Part shown: piece by piece, positions 23,701-34,017 of the stretch
How positions within the stretch are numbered: position 1 is the first letter of the stretch
Layout: each line of letters opens with the position of its first letter
The notes under the pieces: generated by a model
The model's input: the letters and a program-made list of their open reading frames with translations, nothing else
What the model was told of the DNA's origin: nothing
Database searches by the model: none
Translations under genes and position numbers: made by a program
Assembly (NCBI GenBank): GCA_037355855.1
Contig: CM074763.1
Location: 1,612,001-1,676,000 of the forward strand
From: Pseudo-nitzschia pungens
Lineage: Eukaryota; Bacillariophyta; Bacillariophyceae; Bacillariales; Bacillariaceae
Direction of reading: 5' to 3'
Length of the DNA: 64,000 nucleotides

Positions 23701-24686
23701 GGGCTGTTGTCGAAGGGATTGACCCGACTCGACCTTAGCAATAACCAACTCACGGGGAGTCTTCCAGAATCTCTGTACGATCTGACGAATCTCCGCGATT
23801 TGTACCTATTTCACAACGATCTCACAGGAACGCTTTCCACAAACATTGGAAGATTCGACCAACTGGAACGCCTCCATTTATCTCACAACGCACTGACCGG
23901 AACTCTTCCAAAAGAACTCAAATCCGATGGCGGATCGGTCAACGGCATTCGACCCTTGAGTAAGTAGAAAGTTGCACTGATTGAATTGAATTGAATTGAA
24001 TTGTATCGTAGCGAGAATTCAATCGCATTTGGGTTCGTTGTGATGCTGCTTTATCTGCCACTGGTGAAAGTTCATACTAATGTGGGCCTTCGTCACACGT
24101 TATTTCTCTCGTTTCAGAATACTTCAATGTTTATTCGAACCGATTAACGGGCACCATCCCCTTGGACCTGCGTTGGCGTCAATGTACTTACTTTGACGTT
24201 GGCCGAAATGAGTTGACAGGAACCCTTCCTGAAGACCTCGGCGAGAAATTTGTCGAGCTTCGCCATCTGTTTCTAGATCACAACGCTCTGAGCGGAACAT
24301 TCCCCTCCAGCTACAACTCTGTTGGAAACGGACGGCTTGTCGCACTTGCGATTGACCACAACCGTTTGACGGGTGAGGTTCCAGGAGCGCGGGAACAGTA
24401 CGACAATCTTGTTCAATACACTCTCCACGAGAATCGATTCACTTCACTGGATCAGAGCAACTGCCAAAACCACTACCTTGTTGAATTCAAGGCCGATTGT
24501 CCTGACGTCTGTACATGTTTTGGGCGATTCTTTGATTTCTGTGACCGATGGTGTGGGTACAGTGGCAGTGGAAACACAAAGCCGAGCCAGAATCCGAACC
24601 TTAATTGGCAGCAACAGCAGCAGCAGCAACAACAACCACAACGACCCCAGTGGCAGCGACAACCGCAGAATGATTGGTCATTTTAG
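20746..24686 (+). CDS. Single-pass membrane leucine-rich-repeat protein
   Basis: Exons 20746-23959 and 24118-24686 with a 158-bp GT-AG intron (GTAAGTAG...TTTCAG, phase 1) give 1,260 residues; the LRR pattern runs straight through the join. The N-terminal 580 residues are Ser/Asp/Glu-rich with a Lys-rich cluster near residue 310, probably cytoplasmic. One membrane helix follows at about 582-608 (MWIWVIALLVLVLVAATSII). Then come a P/T-rich stalk, a segment ending in the plant-type LRR cap WDGVEC (about 950), and roughly nine LRRs of the LxxLxLxxNxLTGxLP kind. The tail has a Cys cluster (CPDVCTCFGRFFDFC) and Gln repeats. With no N-terminal signal peptide, an N-in/C-out (type II) topology with outward LRRs is likely. 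There is no kinase domain. A surface receptor or adhesion role is inferred. Confidence 0.9.
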
Positions 24687-25719
24687 ATTTTTTTCTAGGT
24701 TTGATTTTGTCACTATATTTATAACGAACCGCAGTCAACGAACTAACAAGCTTTCATTTTTTATCACAACCCAATTTTGTGAAGCTATGTACCCAAGTTA
24801 CCTCAGTTGTATCCGCTCTTTATTGTTTCAAACTCCCTCGTCACTGTCTCAGGGGCTTTGGGCAATCGGATGCCACTTAAAAACTAAATGTAATCCAGAG
24901 TAGTACGGTAGCAGAAACCAGGAAACTCTTTTGTAATGGTACAACGCAGCATGGTGTCTGGAATAATGATTCCATACTACGTGTTTCTTGCTGATAAGCA
25001 AAATTGTGCACACAATTGCAATGCTGTTTCACAGCAGTTTCTTCTTCCGTTTCAATGGTACTTCTGAACCTTGAAAAACAACCCACCAACATAAGGGTTT
25101 GACCCATTGTATGGGTGTTTTGGTTTTTGCCGTTTTCAGTTTCGGTCGGGAAGTGTATCCTTCGGCAGAGGCTTCCGAAGTAATCACGAAGTAACCTTAC
25201 TTCGTAAAACAACACTAAAATTTCGTTCGTTTTACTCCAACGACGTATCAAGACGGATGGATTTCATCATTACCGTAACCTTACTGAGAAATGAGTCAAG
25301 AAACTATCGTACGTCTATTACGTATCGTATTTCTACTTTTTTCGTAATGAACTTTGAACTATGTGATTGTACTTGTACGGTACGTAAAAAGTACGTGTAC
25401 GTAGTACCAATTTTTATTTTCAGAATGCGACTAAAACTAAGCTCAACAATTTGAGATTCAGCGAAAGTTGCTAACGATTGACATTCAGTTGTTTTGTTTT
25501 TTTAGGTTGCCGAGAGTTAGATTGCAATCAACAGCATTACTATCATCAATGAGATGATATTCTAAAACTACTCCACACGTGTGTTGTCCCGAGTCGAAAC
25601 CGAGTCTCGATATGCTCCGCACCAAGTACAATAACTAGTCATAAAATAGATTTGAGCTAAATTTCATTGAGATTCCCCTTCATGATCGTAGTGCCTTGCT
25701 GCTAGTGTTGGAGAGGGTT
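24687..25719. other. Convergent intergenic region between the LRR and HSF-type genes
   Basis: No gene. It contains the 3' ends of two converging genes, two GTAACCTTAC words (about 25190 and 25275), and an AT-rich stretch with GTAC-containing words (25370-25410). No repeat ends were found. Confidence 0.4.
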
Positions 25720-26580
25720 TCATTGGAAAGTCCTCATAATTTCGTTGTCGATCTCACCATATTTGACACCCCCTTGGCCAACGTGTTCTGTGATTGGCAC
25801 GTGATCCAGCGATTGTAGTCGTATTTTTGGTTGCTGTCGAAATGTAGCGATGATTTCGTTCACAATTTGTAATGGGGATATGTTATTTGGTAAGCCGCCC
25901 CAGTGCTGATCCATCAAGAAAGATCGAAGTGGATCATTGTGATAATTATTTGACGTTTCTGCAATGGTTTCGAAATCTATAGGATTTGGTGCAAAATGAA
26001 TGAAATTTGGGTGCGACGGTGTTGTCTCACCAAAATTCGAAGGTGCTAGTGTTGCGCCACCCAGAGTGTTGTTCGCAGCCTTCGAGGAAGAAGCAGAACT
26101 TGAGAGTGGATTCGAAGATGAAGATGACAACGACAAATCTCGTGGTCTTACACCTGCTGTTGGTGCTATCGACGGACGATATCGGGACTTTTTTCTTCGA
26201 ACTATCTTGTCGCACAGATTACGTTGCCCTCGAACGAGGAACTCGTGGGAGTACGTCTGATAACCACGATCCTGAAATATTCCGTAATTGTTTAGTTGCC
26301 GTCGAAAGGATCGATACGACTTTATTCCATCGAAATAAAGAGGTAGGATTTGTTCTTCGAATCGTGAGTGGTCGTCTATTTTGAAGGATCTTCCATCCGG
26401 CATCCACGCAATGACAGATTCAAGATCCCTCTGCCCCATAGTTTGGAGTAGATCATAGAGATCAAGAGGGAAAGAATCTGGGGGCACCGCTGATTCCTGT
26501 TGGATCTGACGCTGATGTTCTAACTCTTTCACAGTAGCGTTCAGCAACGGAGGAATAGGAGGAAGTGGAGGAGGAGTCAT
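25720..26580 (-). CDS. HSF-type DNA-binding domain protein
   Basis: A 286-residue nuclear protein with a heat-shock-factor DNA-binding domain at about residues 35-130: FPLDLYDLLQTM (helix 1), VIAWMPDGRSFKI (the W.P.G..F wing strand), then FRRQLNNYGIFQ, the recognition helix RSFxRQLNxYGF and what follows. Diatoms have a much enlarged HSF family, and this is one of the short members: behind the domain there is a Ser-rich linker and no clear heptad coiled coil, so trimer formation is doubtful. The N-terminus is Pro-rich. There is no intron. It faces the LRR gene tail to tail. The target genes are unknown. Confidence 0.93.
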   Translation of the reverse strand: MTPPPLPPIPPLLNATVKELEHQRQIQQESAVPPDSFPLDLYDLLQTMGQRDLESVIAWMPDGRSFKIDDHSRFEEQILPLYFDGIKSYRSFRRQLNNYGIFQDRGYQTYSHEFLVRGQRNLCDKIVRRKKSRYRPSIAPTAGVRPRDLSLSSSSSNPLSSSASSSKAANNTLGGATLAPSNFGETTPSHPNFIHFAPNPIDFETIAETSNNYHNDPLRSFLMDQHWGGLPNNISPLQIVNEIIATFRQQPKIRLQSLDHVPITEHVGQGGVKYGEIDNEIMRTFQ

Positions 26581-28561
26581 TTTTAGAGTACCTCGAAAAT
26601 CTGATATTAATTGCTTTTCATCTTGTCAACCTCATTCCCGTAAAAGCAACAGCTTCCCAAATACAAAGAAACAATGTATTCTATACTTCCTTAGCCGCTT
26701 TCAAAGTCCCTGACGGAGGTGCAATGTGGAAAGTTGAGAGCTAGTGATAATCACCTTTGATCGCCAACCTTACGAGATAATTAAATCTCTTTCGAACCTC
26801 CAGATGATGTGGTTGAGTCAGTCTTCGTTTGCGGACCGAGGACGGTTTCAGCCACCTTGCACAAAATTTATGACGATGTAGTCGTAGTCATAGTAATTAA
26901 GATATCTTGTATGTCTTCAAACATCATGTAAGGCGTTTCCCAAAACCCTGACGCTTAAACAAAAAGCAGATTGCATTCCTTTGGACCGGAAGAAACATGA
27001 CCTGCCCCAATAACATTTTTTTTTTTAAACTGTACACGTACAGTGTATATGTCGTTATGTACCGTTTGCAACCTGGCTGCAATTTAAGGAGCGTAAGGTT
27101 ACCCAACCATTATGGATATCGGTCGAGGTTTGATATATACGGTACTACGGAATTCCTAGAAAGCGACAATGAAGTAAGAAGAACCTAAATTTTACACCAA
27201 AGTGGAATGCTACCCTTCACTTATTAATCCTCTTCCGAACACACGAGCAATAATGAAATTCATCTCTAGGTGTAAACGTTTTTCAATAAAGAAACAGTTT
27301 TCAAGGATTTAAGGGTGAAAAAATAAAGTGTTGCAAACAACTACTAAGGTTAACCATCAGCTGTCCCCCGGCTTCCGTAGAAATGAGTAGTTGGGGATGT
27401 AGAACTGCGGGACAGCTAATAGGAATTTTGTAGTATGCAGTATTTTGAGACACCTAATAAGTGAAGAAGTGGTCTCCGGAAATACTCTAACGCGTCATGC
27501 ATTCGAAAAACTTGTACTAGTAATTATTGCCTTCATGATTGATGTTCAATTTTCCTACGAAATACTTCTATCTCAAGGACGAGCATGTACACAGACGATT
27601 TTGTTTCCACCACCATTAAATTGATTTTCGTAGACGCTTTCAACTCTTTCAACTGGAACTACGTGCATCGTAGCTCGTGCTCGTAATCATTGTCTCCATT
27701 ATTAGGTTCAACTTTGCAACTTGAAGAAGATGGAGAAGAAATAATCATAATAATATTAGTACTCGTAGTACTACTAGTACTCTAGACATCAAACAGAATC
27801 AAAGTACCTACTAGCTACTAGACATCAAACAGAATCACCACCACAATTTCCTGTAGTAGCTCCCTTGTGAAGAATCTACAATTTTCTTTGCTTCCAGATT
27901 GTCCATTGGATTTGTGGAGTTGGGGACTTGATAGAAATACTACTAGAGTTTGTTTCTTAAAATACATGAATAATTTGTTTGTTGTGAGTCTTAGTCCTGA
28001 GTACGACACAACACGTAAGGTTATCTTCATATCCACATCGCTCAAAACATCAAGAATCAGAAAACAAATCATTTATGTATTTTAAAAAAGAAAGACTTTT
28101 TGTTTTTATCAAGTCCAAACTGAATTGATAGTTTTAAAAAAGGTCTCATTTATTAGTACCATTCAAAGTTTTCTCTATGTTGATTCTTTGTTTTTTTTTT
28201 AGCAAAGAAAATGTGTGTGAGAATATCCATTTGTATTACAATTATGTTTACAGACTTATCAGATTTTTTAAAAATTTATCAGTCAAGAGCTGTATTTTTT
28301 TTCCTTTAATTTTTTGTCCTTCCTTGGCAGCATATAGGAATACGACAAACATGGGTCACGCCTTTCATCTGAATGTCTCATTGATTGAGATCCAATTGAA
28401 TAATAGATTGCACACAGATGGCATTTGTGGATTATCACATAATGATAATATCATTCTCAATAATAGTGTTAATAGTAGGAGTACATAAGCCGTAGACATG
28501 CTACTGTACAAAGACTGTACGTTTTTTAAAGCATCGATCACATCCTTCTCAAAATCCTGGA
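26581..28561. other. AT-rich intergenic region with repeat fragments
   Basis: No gene found. Fragments related to the foldback family with TACTACGGAATTCC termini occur at about 27143-27160 and 27355-27437. A GTAAGGTTAC word lies near 27092, and clustered GTACTAGTAC-like words near 27760-27785. Long T and A runs are common. Confidence 0.4.
27355..27437. mobile_element. Degenerate short relative of the TACTACGGAATTCC element
   Basis: This stretch holds TCAGCTGTCCCC, CCGTAGAAATGAGTAGTTGG and GGAATTTTGTAGTA in the same order as the complement of 31928-31995. It lacks the left terminal part and has extra sequence in the middle that ends in a second GGGACAGCT. It is probably a damaged or rearranged copy. 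Confidence 0.4.
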
Positions 28562-29054
28562 TACTACGGAATTCCTATCAGCTGATCCCCCCTATTTTTA
28601 ATCAGATTAACTTCTTGGGGAGTTTAGGGCATTTTGACCTTTGTCTGGTAGTAGATTTTTCTACTGGAGTCTACTACATGACTCGGTCATTTCCCAGAAA
28701 GAAACTCTGGTACCAATTTTCTACACAAACTCATGTACAAATTAGGCTACAACTCCTCCTGACCATGGTGATTGAATTGGAAGCAGTTGCAATAGACTTG
28801 TAATCATGCCACCCATGCCCATGCAACCCTTGTGCCCAGAGTTGGTTTATCTCGTGTTATCAAGTCAAGATTGGTTGAATAGGAGCCAAAATGTAATTTT
28901 GAACAATAGGAGAGATTTCTCAAGGAGTTGCCCAGGAGCTGCTCTGTAGAGCCGTGTAGAAAAATCTACTACCAGACGAAGGTCAAAATGCCCTAGACTC
29001 CCCGAGTTAATCTGATTAAAAATGGGGGGATCAGCTGAAAGGAATTCCGCAGTA
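28562..29054. mobile_element. Foldback element with about 100-bp terminal inverted repeats
   Basis: The left arm 28562-28664 and the right arm 28956-29054 are inverted copies, roughly 90% alike by eye. Both begin TACT(A/G)CGGAATTCC, then CAGCTGATCCCCCC, a TTTTTAATCAGATTAAC core and GGTAGTAGATTTTTCTAC. The middle, about 290 bp, is unrelated and non-coding. No clear target duplication was found, so the class is open. The arms could form a very stable hairpin. Confidence 0.75.
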
Positions 29055-29414
29055 GCGAAGCCAAGTGTGGAGCAAAGAACGTTCTGTATTCAAATAAGAT
29101 TAACCTTACTTCCAATTGATCCCATGCCACACGTGATTTACGTACGGTACCGTACGTACATGTACCGTATGCTGTACACTGGATGGACCCACCACAATTC
29201 AAAATGCTGAAAAGCGAAGCCAAGTGTGGTCAAACTAGGTCACAAGATTTATTTTGGCACGATCAATGTCCGATCAGATCTTTTCTTTAATTAAAAAAAA
29301 TCCGTCTCCGCGCAGAACGGAGAGAGGGAACGTAAAAGGGGAAAGGAATTTTGAAGGCATGATCTCATCAATGTGATCACAATTTCAGCAGTCACAGAGC
29401 TAAAAAGAAAAATC

Positions 29415-30539
29415 ATGAATTTCGTATCGCAAGTTCCAAGCACAGTGCCGGCAAGTCACAGCGTTACCTACTCCTGCACTCTAACCAATCGTTGGTCCGA
29501 AGCAACCCATCCCGTCCTGTACGAAGGCATTTCCGGAATCGCCCATTGGTCTCCTCCAGTTCTCGTGGCACACAGCAACGACTACTCTCTGTGGGCACCG
29601 GACACCCTGGCATCATCAGGTGTGGAAAGCGTCGCGGAGGTACGAATTTCACTTCTTTCGTAGTGGGTGATTTCGAGGGTTTGATTGAATGACGACACAA
29701 AGTGACAAATTTCATTTTTGCTCAGGCAAGCTACGAAACAATAAGCTCAGACTTGTCTCTCGTCTTTTGTTCTTGTTTTCTTATCTCATTTTATTTGATC
29801 ATCGGAATTGAAATCAAACGTGGCTTCCGCAACGAATGTCGAACACGAACAACCCCCAAACCACCGAATAATCCATATTTAACTCCTTACTGCGATGTGA
29901 TAGACCGGAAGCACTGGTCAGCTCAAAAAAGAACTCCAGAGTGCCGAAGACTCCCGGACTGTCGGTGCGACTGTCATCGGAAGCAACCAGTTCAACGGGA
30001 GCGATCCTCCGCAAACCTTTGCCGACATCGTTCTGACGCCCCAGTTCCCATTGTTGTCGACAATCACTATGGTAGCCCCGAGCCCCGATTGGTTCACCGG
30101 CTTTTACGACGTCTCTCCGATTACTGGAACCAACGACAGTAGCAAAGAAGCTGGCAAGATGGTTTGGTACGACTCGTTCGAAATCGAGTCGTTCCCGTGG
30201 GATGCCGGAACCGAGACCGGAACCACTTACTCCATCAACAACGATCCTGAGTCTACTCCCCAACCCATTCAGCAGCTAACTGTTGCCACCGTCCCCAGCA
30301 ACAACATTCTGTTGGACCCGAGTGGAACAAAGGTCTTGCCCATGGCCAACTGGAAGTGCACCCTAGTGGGTTTCTCCTGTTCCGACAGTGACGAGCTCCG
30401 GTTCAAGAATCGCAAGAAACGCAACTGCCAGTGGGTCGGAAAGCGCAAGAGAAGAAAGCGGTGCCAGAAGAAGTGGAAAGGCCAATCCTTGTCATTCTTT
30501 TGTCCCGAAACATGTGGAAAGTGCGTCGACCAGAATTAA
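29415..30539 (+). CDS. Spondin-domain protein with Cys-rich tail
   Basis: Exons 29415-29639 and 29904-30539, phase-0 intron of 264 bp (GTACGA...GATAG), 286 residues. The spondin N-type domain spans residues about 15-170 and crosses the join: HWSPPVLVAHSNDYSLW and GVESVAE in exon 1, TGSTGQLKKEL directly after the join, then TMVAPSPDWFTGF and FPWDAGTETGTTY. These are the hallmark positions of Spondin_N, a domain of extracellular adhesion and matrix proteins. The tail is basic with the Cys pattern RNCQWVGKRK...RCQKKWKGQSL..FCPETCGKC, as in the 5281-7531 gene. No signal peptide is visible at this start. A 5' exon may be missing; the frame is open upstream to about 29373 without an ATG. Confidence 0.85.
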
Positions 30540-32855
30540 ACGTCGTGCCGAGTTGTGCCGGACCGTTCGATGGTTTGGGCACCCAGTGATTCGACGCGAT
30601 GCCGACTAGTGGTCGATAGGGGGCACATACATTATTCCCTTTGTTTCATTCACCAAAACTTGTCCCATGTTGGTTCTTAAATGTTCCAAGATTAGATTCG
30701 TCTTCCAGTATACATACGGTTCACTTTGTTCCGGAATGGAAGATGCATCAAGGTATCCTATTTGTCCTGTGGATCGGTGAAGTTTATTGCAGGATACACC
30801 CGGCACGGAAAGTGTGGGTGACTCCGAACAATGACAAGCTTCCTCCGACCAACTTTCGATTTCTCTGTCTAAAAATAACAATAATAATACAGTACTGTTT
30901 GTATTACAAGTACTTGGTTCTCAATACAGCGCCTCTCGCTAGAGACTGTCGGCTGTCAGCAAATCCCTGCAGCACACGAATCAGTCATGCTCTCGTCTGT
31001 AACTATTCCTTACCCTTGTACAAGAAGAGCCGTCCATGGGAAAACTTGACGCCGTGAGTTGATTAATATCAAACTAATGATACATTGAGCCTTGCATGCG
31101 CGAGTGTAACGATCCGGCTCCAATACCAATCAAAAGTGCTAGAGTATCCTTCGAAGATTCTTCTTTTTTCTTTGTTGAAATTCTTTGCCACAACCCACTT
31201 CGTAACTCCTCATTTTTCGACCGACAAGAACGTCTTCACTTCAGAACATTTGTCATAGTGGCAAGCCTGTCGCTCACGACTACTATTCGTGATATCGTCA
31301 TCCGTCTCCTTGTTCTTCTTCGTGTTTCTTGTTCCTGTTTCCTCTCGTACGATGACAGCGGAGTGATGAGACTGCCACCAGCAGCATGAAAATCCTCCTA
31401 GTTCTTCTCATTGGTGCTGATTGAATCGACGACGAGTTGGGGTTTGACACTCTTTTTTGGACAATACAAAATTGATTTGCGTTCGGTAAAATACTTGTAT
31501 GGTAATACGCTATCAGTACCGTATCAGTGGTCTTGTTGGTGTTTGCTTGTTTCGTACGGTAGCTTTTTAGATGAGATCCAAGAACGTGCTACGGTGCATG
31601 CAGCTAGTAATTACGCACAGACACAAAATGGTGCTTTTTGTTGAGTTTTGTTGATTGAGAAAGAAAGACATATCCTTACCGGTAAGGTTACCGGTACCAT
31701 ACCAAGTAAGGTTACTTGTACCATAAGCTCAAAATTTACTGTAAACGGTATCTGGTACAGTACCTTAAGCAAGAAAGTATCGAACGAAAGAAGACTGGCG
31801 AAAATTCTTCCACGTACGTACAATAAGTTCCTTATCCTACAGTAGTATGTTAGACCAAATTGCTGTTTGGTGCGCCGCTCTGCTTCGCATATCAGTACGT
31901 AACTGTACTACTTGCACATTGCACACTTACTACAAAATTCCCAACTACTAATTTCTACGGAAACCTGGGGACAGCTGATAGGAATTCCGTAGTACCAGTA
32001 CGGGTAGTCATAAGTTACGCCGCATACCGGTGTGTTTTAAGGTTACCCACCTGACACCTTTAATTGTATCGTACGGTACGGTGATGGTTACCTTACGTAA
32101 CTTACCTTACCTTTCATGGTACATTTTGAAACTAAGTGGCGATGCATGGTAAGTACGTACCTTCCAAACTTATGACATACTATCACTCCGTACGTACGAA
32201 TACTTAGTGTCTCCATTGTACTTCGTACACTGTTGTACTGTACGTTACGTACCTACCGGTACACTGCGATGGTTCGCCAATGCGCACACCGGACTGTTTT
32301 ACTAGGTTGTACAAAGCACGAAGTTCGTACGGTACAAGTAAGTTAAGGTTACTAACTGATCTTTCACTGTTGGCATTATTCGTAAGGTTACCGTACGGTA
32401 CGGCACAGTAAGGTTACGTAGCATCGGATCTCCTCATCGGATTACTATCATCGCATCGTCTCGCATCCCATCGCTGTGTGGCAGTGTCATCGAGGCATTC
32501 AAAATCGGTTTGGAAAGTCGAGTCCGATTTGCGTCTCTGAGAAAGGGTAATCTTAAAAAAGTTACGGTGCACCAGACCCCAACTCCGGAATCCAGAAGGA
32601 AAGTAATCAAACTTGGCATCAAAAACCAATACTGTATCCATTTGTTCCACCGTGACCGTTTCAGTTTCGGTCGGTACAGGACCAATTACAGCAGTGCTTC
32701 GGAGAACTAAAAACCGAGTCGAGAATCGAGAAGGAGTCATTTTGAAATTGGAACCGAGGAATCCCATCGACAAGGTGTCTCGAAGCAGCAAGAAGAATCA
32801 CAAACGAAGCGATCTCAACAAGGGCAAAAAGGGCAACAATAGCAAACAATAGCAA

Positions 32856-32860
<5 letters not shown>
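30540..32860. other. Intergenic region rich in short palindromic words
   Basis: No gene was recognised. GTAAGGTTAC is unusually dense here (about 31681, 31706, 32381 and 32408, plus near matches at 32037, 32090 and 32346), mixed with GTACGTAC, CCGTACGG and TACCGGTA words. A short transposon copy lies at 31928-31995. The right end is the upstream region of the proline-rich gene. Confidence 0.4.
31928..31995. mobile_element. Very short element with TACTAC(A/G)..TTCC ends
   Basis: 68 bases starting TACTACAAAATTCC and ending GGAATTCCGTAGTA, that is, inverted ends matching those of the 28562-29054 foldback element over about 14 bases. The inner GGGGACAGCTGATA also matches it. It is probably a minimal internally deleted copy. 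Confidence 0.5.

Positions 32861-32889
<29 letters not shown>
32861..32889. repeat. (CA)n microsatellite
   Basis: A run of about 14 CA units ends directly before the start codon of the proline-rich gene, so it lies in its presumed 5' UTR. Confidence 0.95.
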
Positions 32890-32890
32890 C

Positions 32891-33979
32891 ATGAACAGGA
32901 ACAACCCCGCGCCCCAGCCGCCACCCGGCAGCAACTACCCGCGATCCCCCGGAGGCGGTCCTCCCATTGCCAAGAAGCAACGCGGTGGTTCCACCCCCGG
33001 CAGCATCCGCGCTCGATCTCGAACCCGCAGCAGGGGAGGTCCCCCGCCACCGATTCCTCCCCCTGCCTCCCAGCAGCAACAGCCGACTCTTTCTCCGGCG
33101 TCGCTGGCCATGGACGATGGCATTGCCCGCCGCCGTGCCGAGTTGCGGCGCCTCAAGAAAAAGGCCGAGGAGACCCGGGCCGCGGTGACCGATTCCAAGG
33201 GAGATGCAAGAGCAGGTGGTCCTCCCCCAAAGCCGACGGGTTCCGGTCCTCCGATTCCCACCAGGGCGGAAGAACAGCGAGCGGTGGTTCCGGGCACCAA
33301 AGCCACGAGAGTCCCGCCTCCCGCCATTGCTACCAATTCCTCCCACGACAGCAACGATCCCGGTGTGAATGCCGCTACAGCCGTGAACGAGACCGTTGCT
33401 TCCAGCGCATCTTCCAATCCCAATCTTCCACCGCAAACCCCGCTGGTGGGCGCGATTCCTCCCACCCCCGCCGTCGGTCGCCGATTGGAGTTTCCGTCCG
33501 GCAAAAAGACGGTGGCGGGCAGCGCTTTTCCGAACAGCAGCAACAACAATATCAATAGCAATAGCAGCGTCACTACCACCACCAAGGCGGGACCTCCCAG
33601 GGCGGCACCTCCTCCACGACGGGCCCGTTCCAAGTCTCCCGCAATCCGCCGCAAGGGTTCCACGGGTGCCCTCTCATCGTCGCACGAGAGCGCGGCCCAT
33701 CCAAGTGGGGCGATGGCAAAAACAAAGCAGAACCGAGCCAAGTCGGCTCCCCCCAGGCGGCCACCCGGTCCTCCTCCAGGGGGTCCTCCCAACCCAGCAG
33801 CGGCGTCCAAACCGAGTCGGAATCGTCGGCCCGCGCCGGTGACCGCGTCCAGTCTATTGCGCTCCAAGGCCAAGACGGGCAAGGATCCGAAGAGCAAATC
33901 AGAGAAGAGCAACTTCAACAGCGAGGAGGACGCCAAGACAAAGACGAAGACTCTTGCCACCACCGACGTTGGCTCCGAG

Positions 33980-34017
<38 letters not shown>

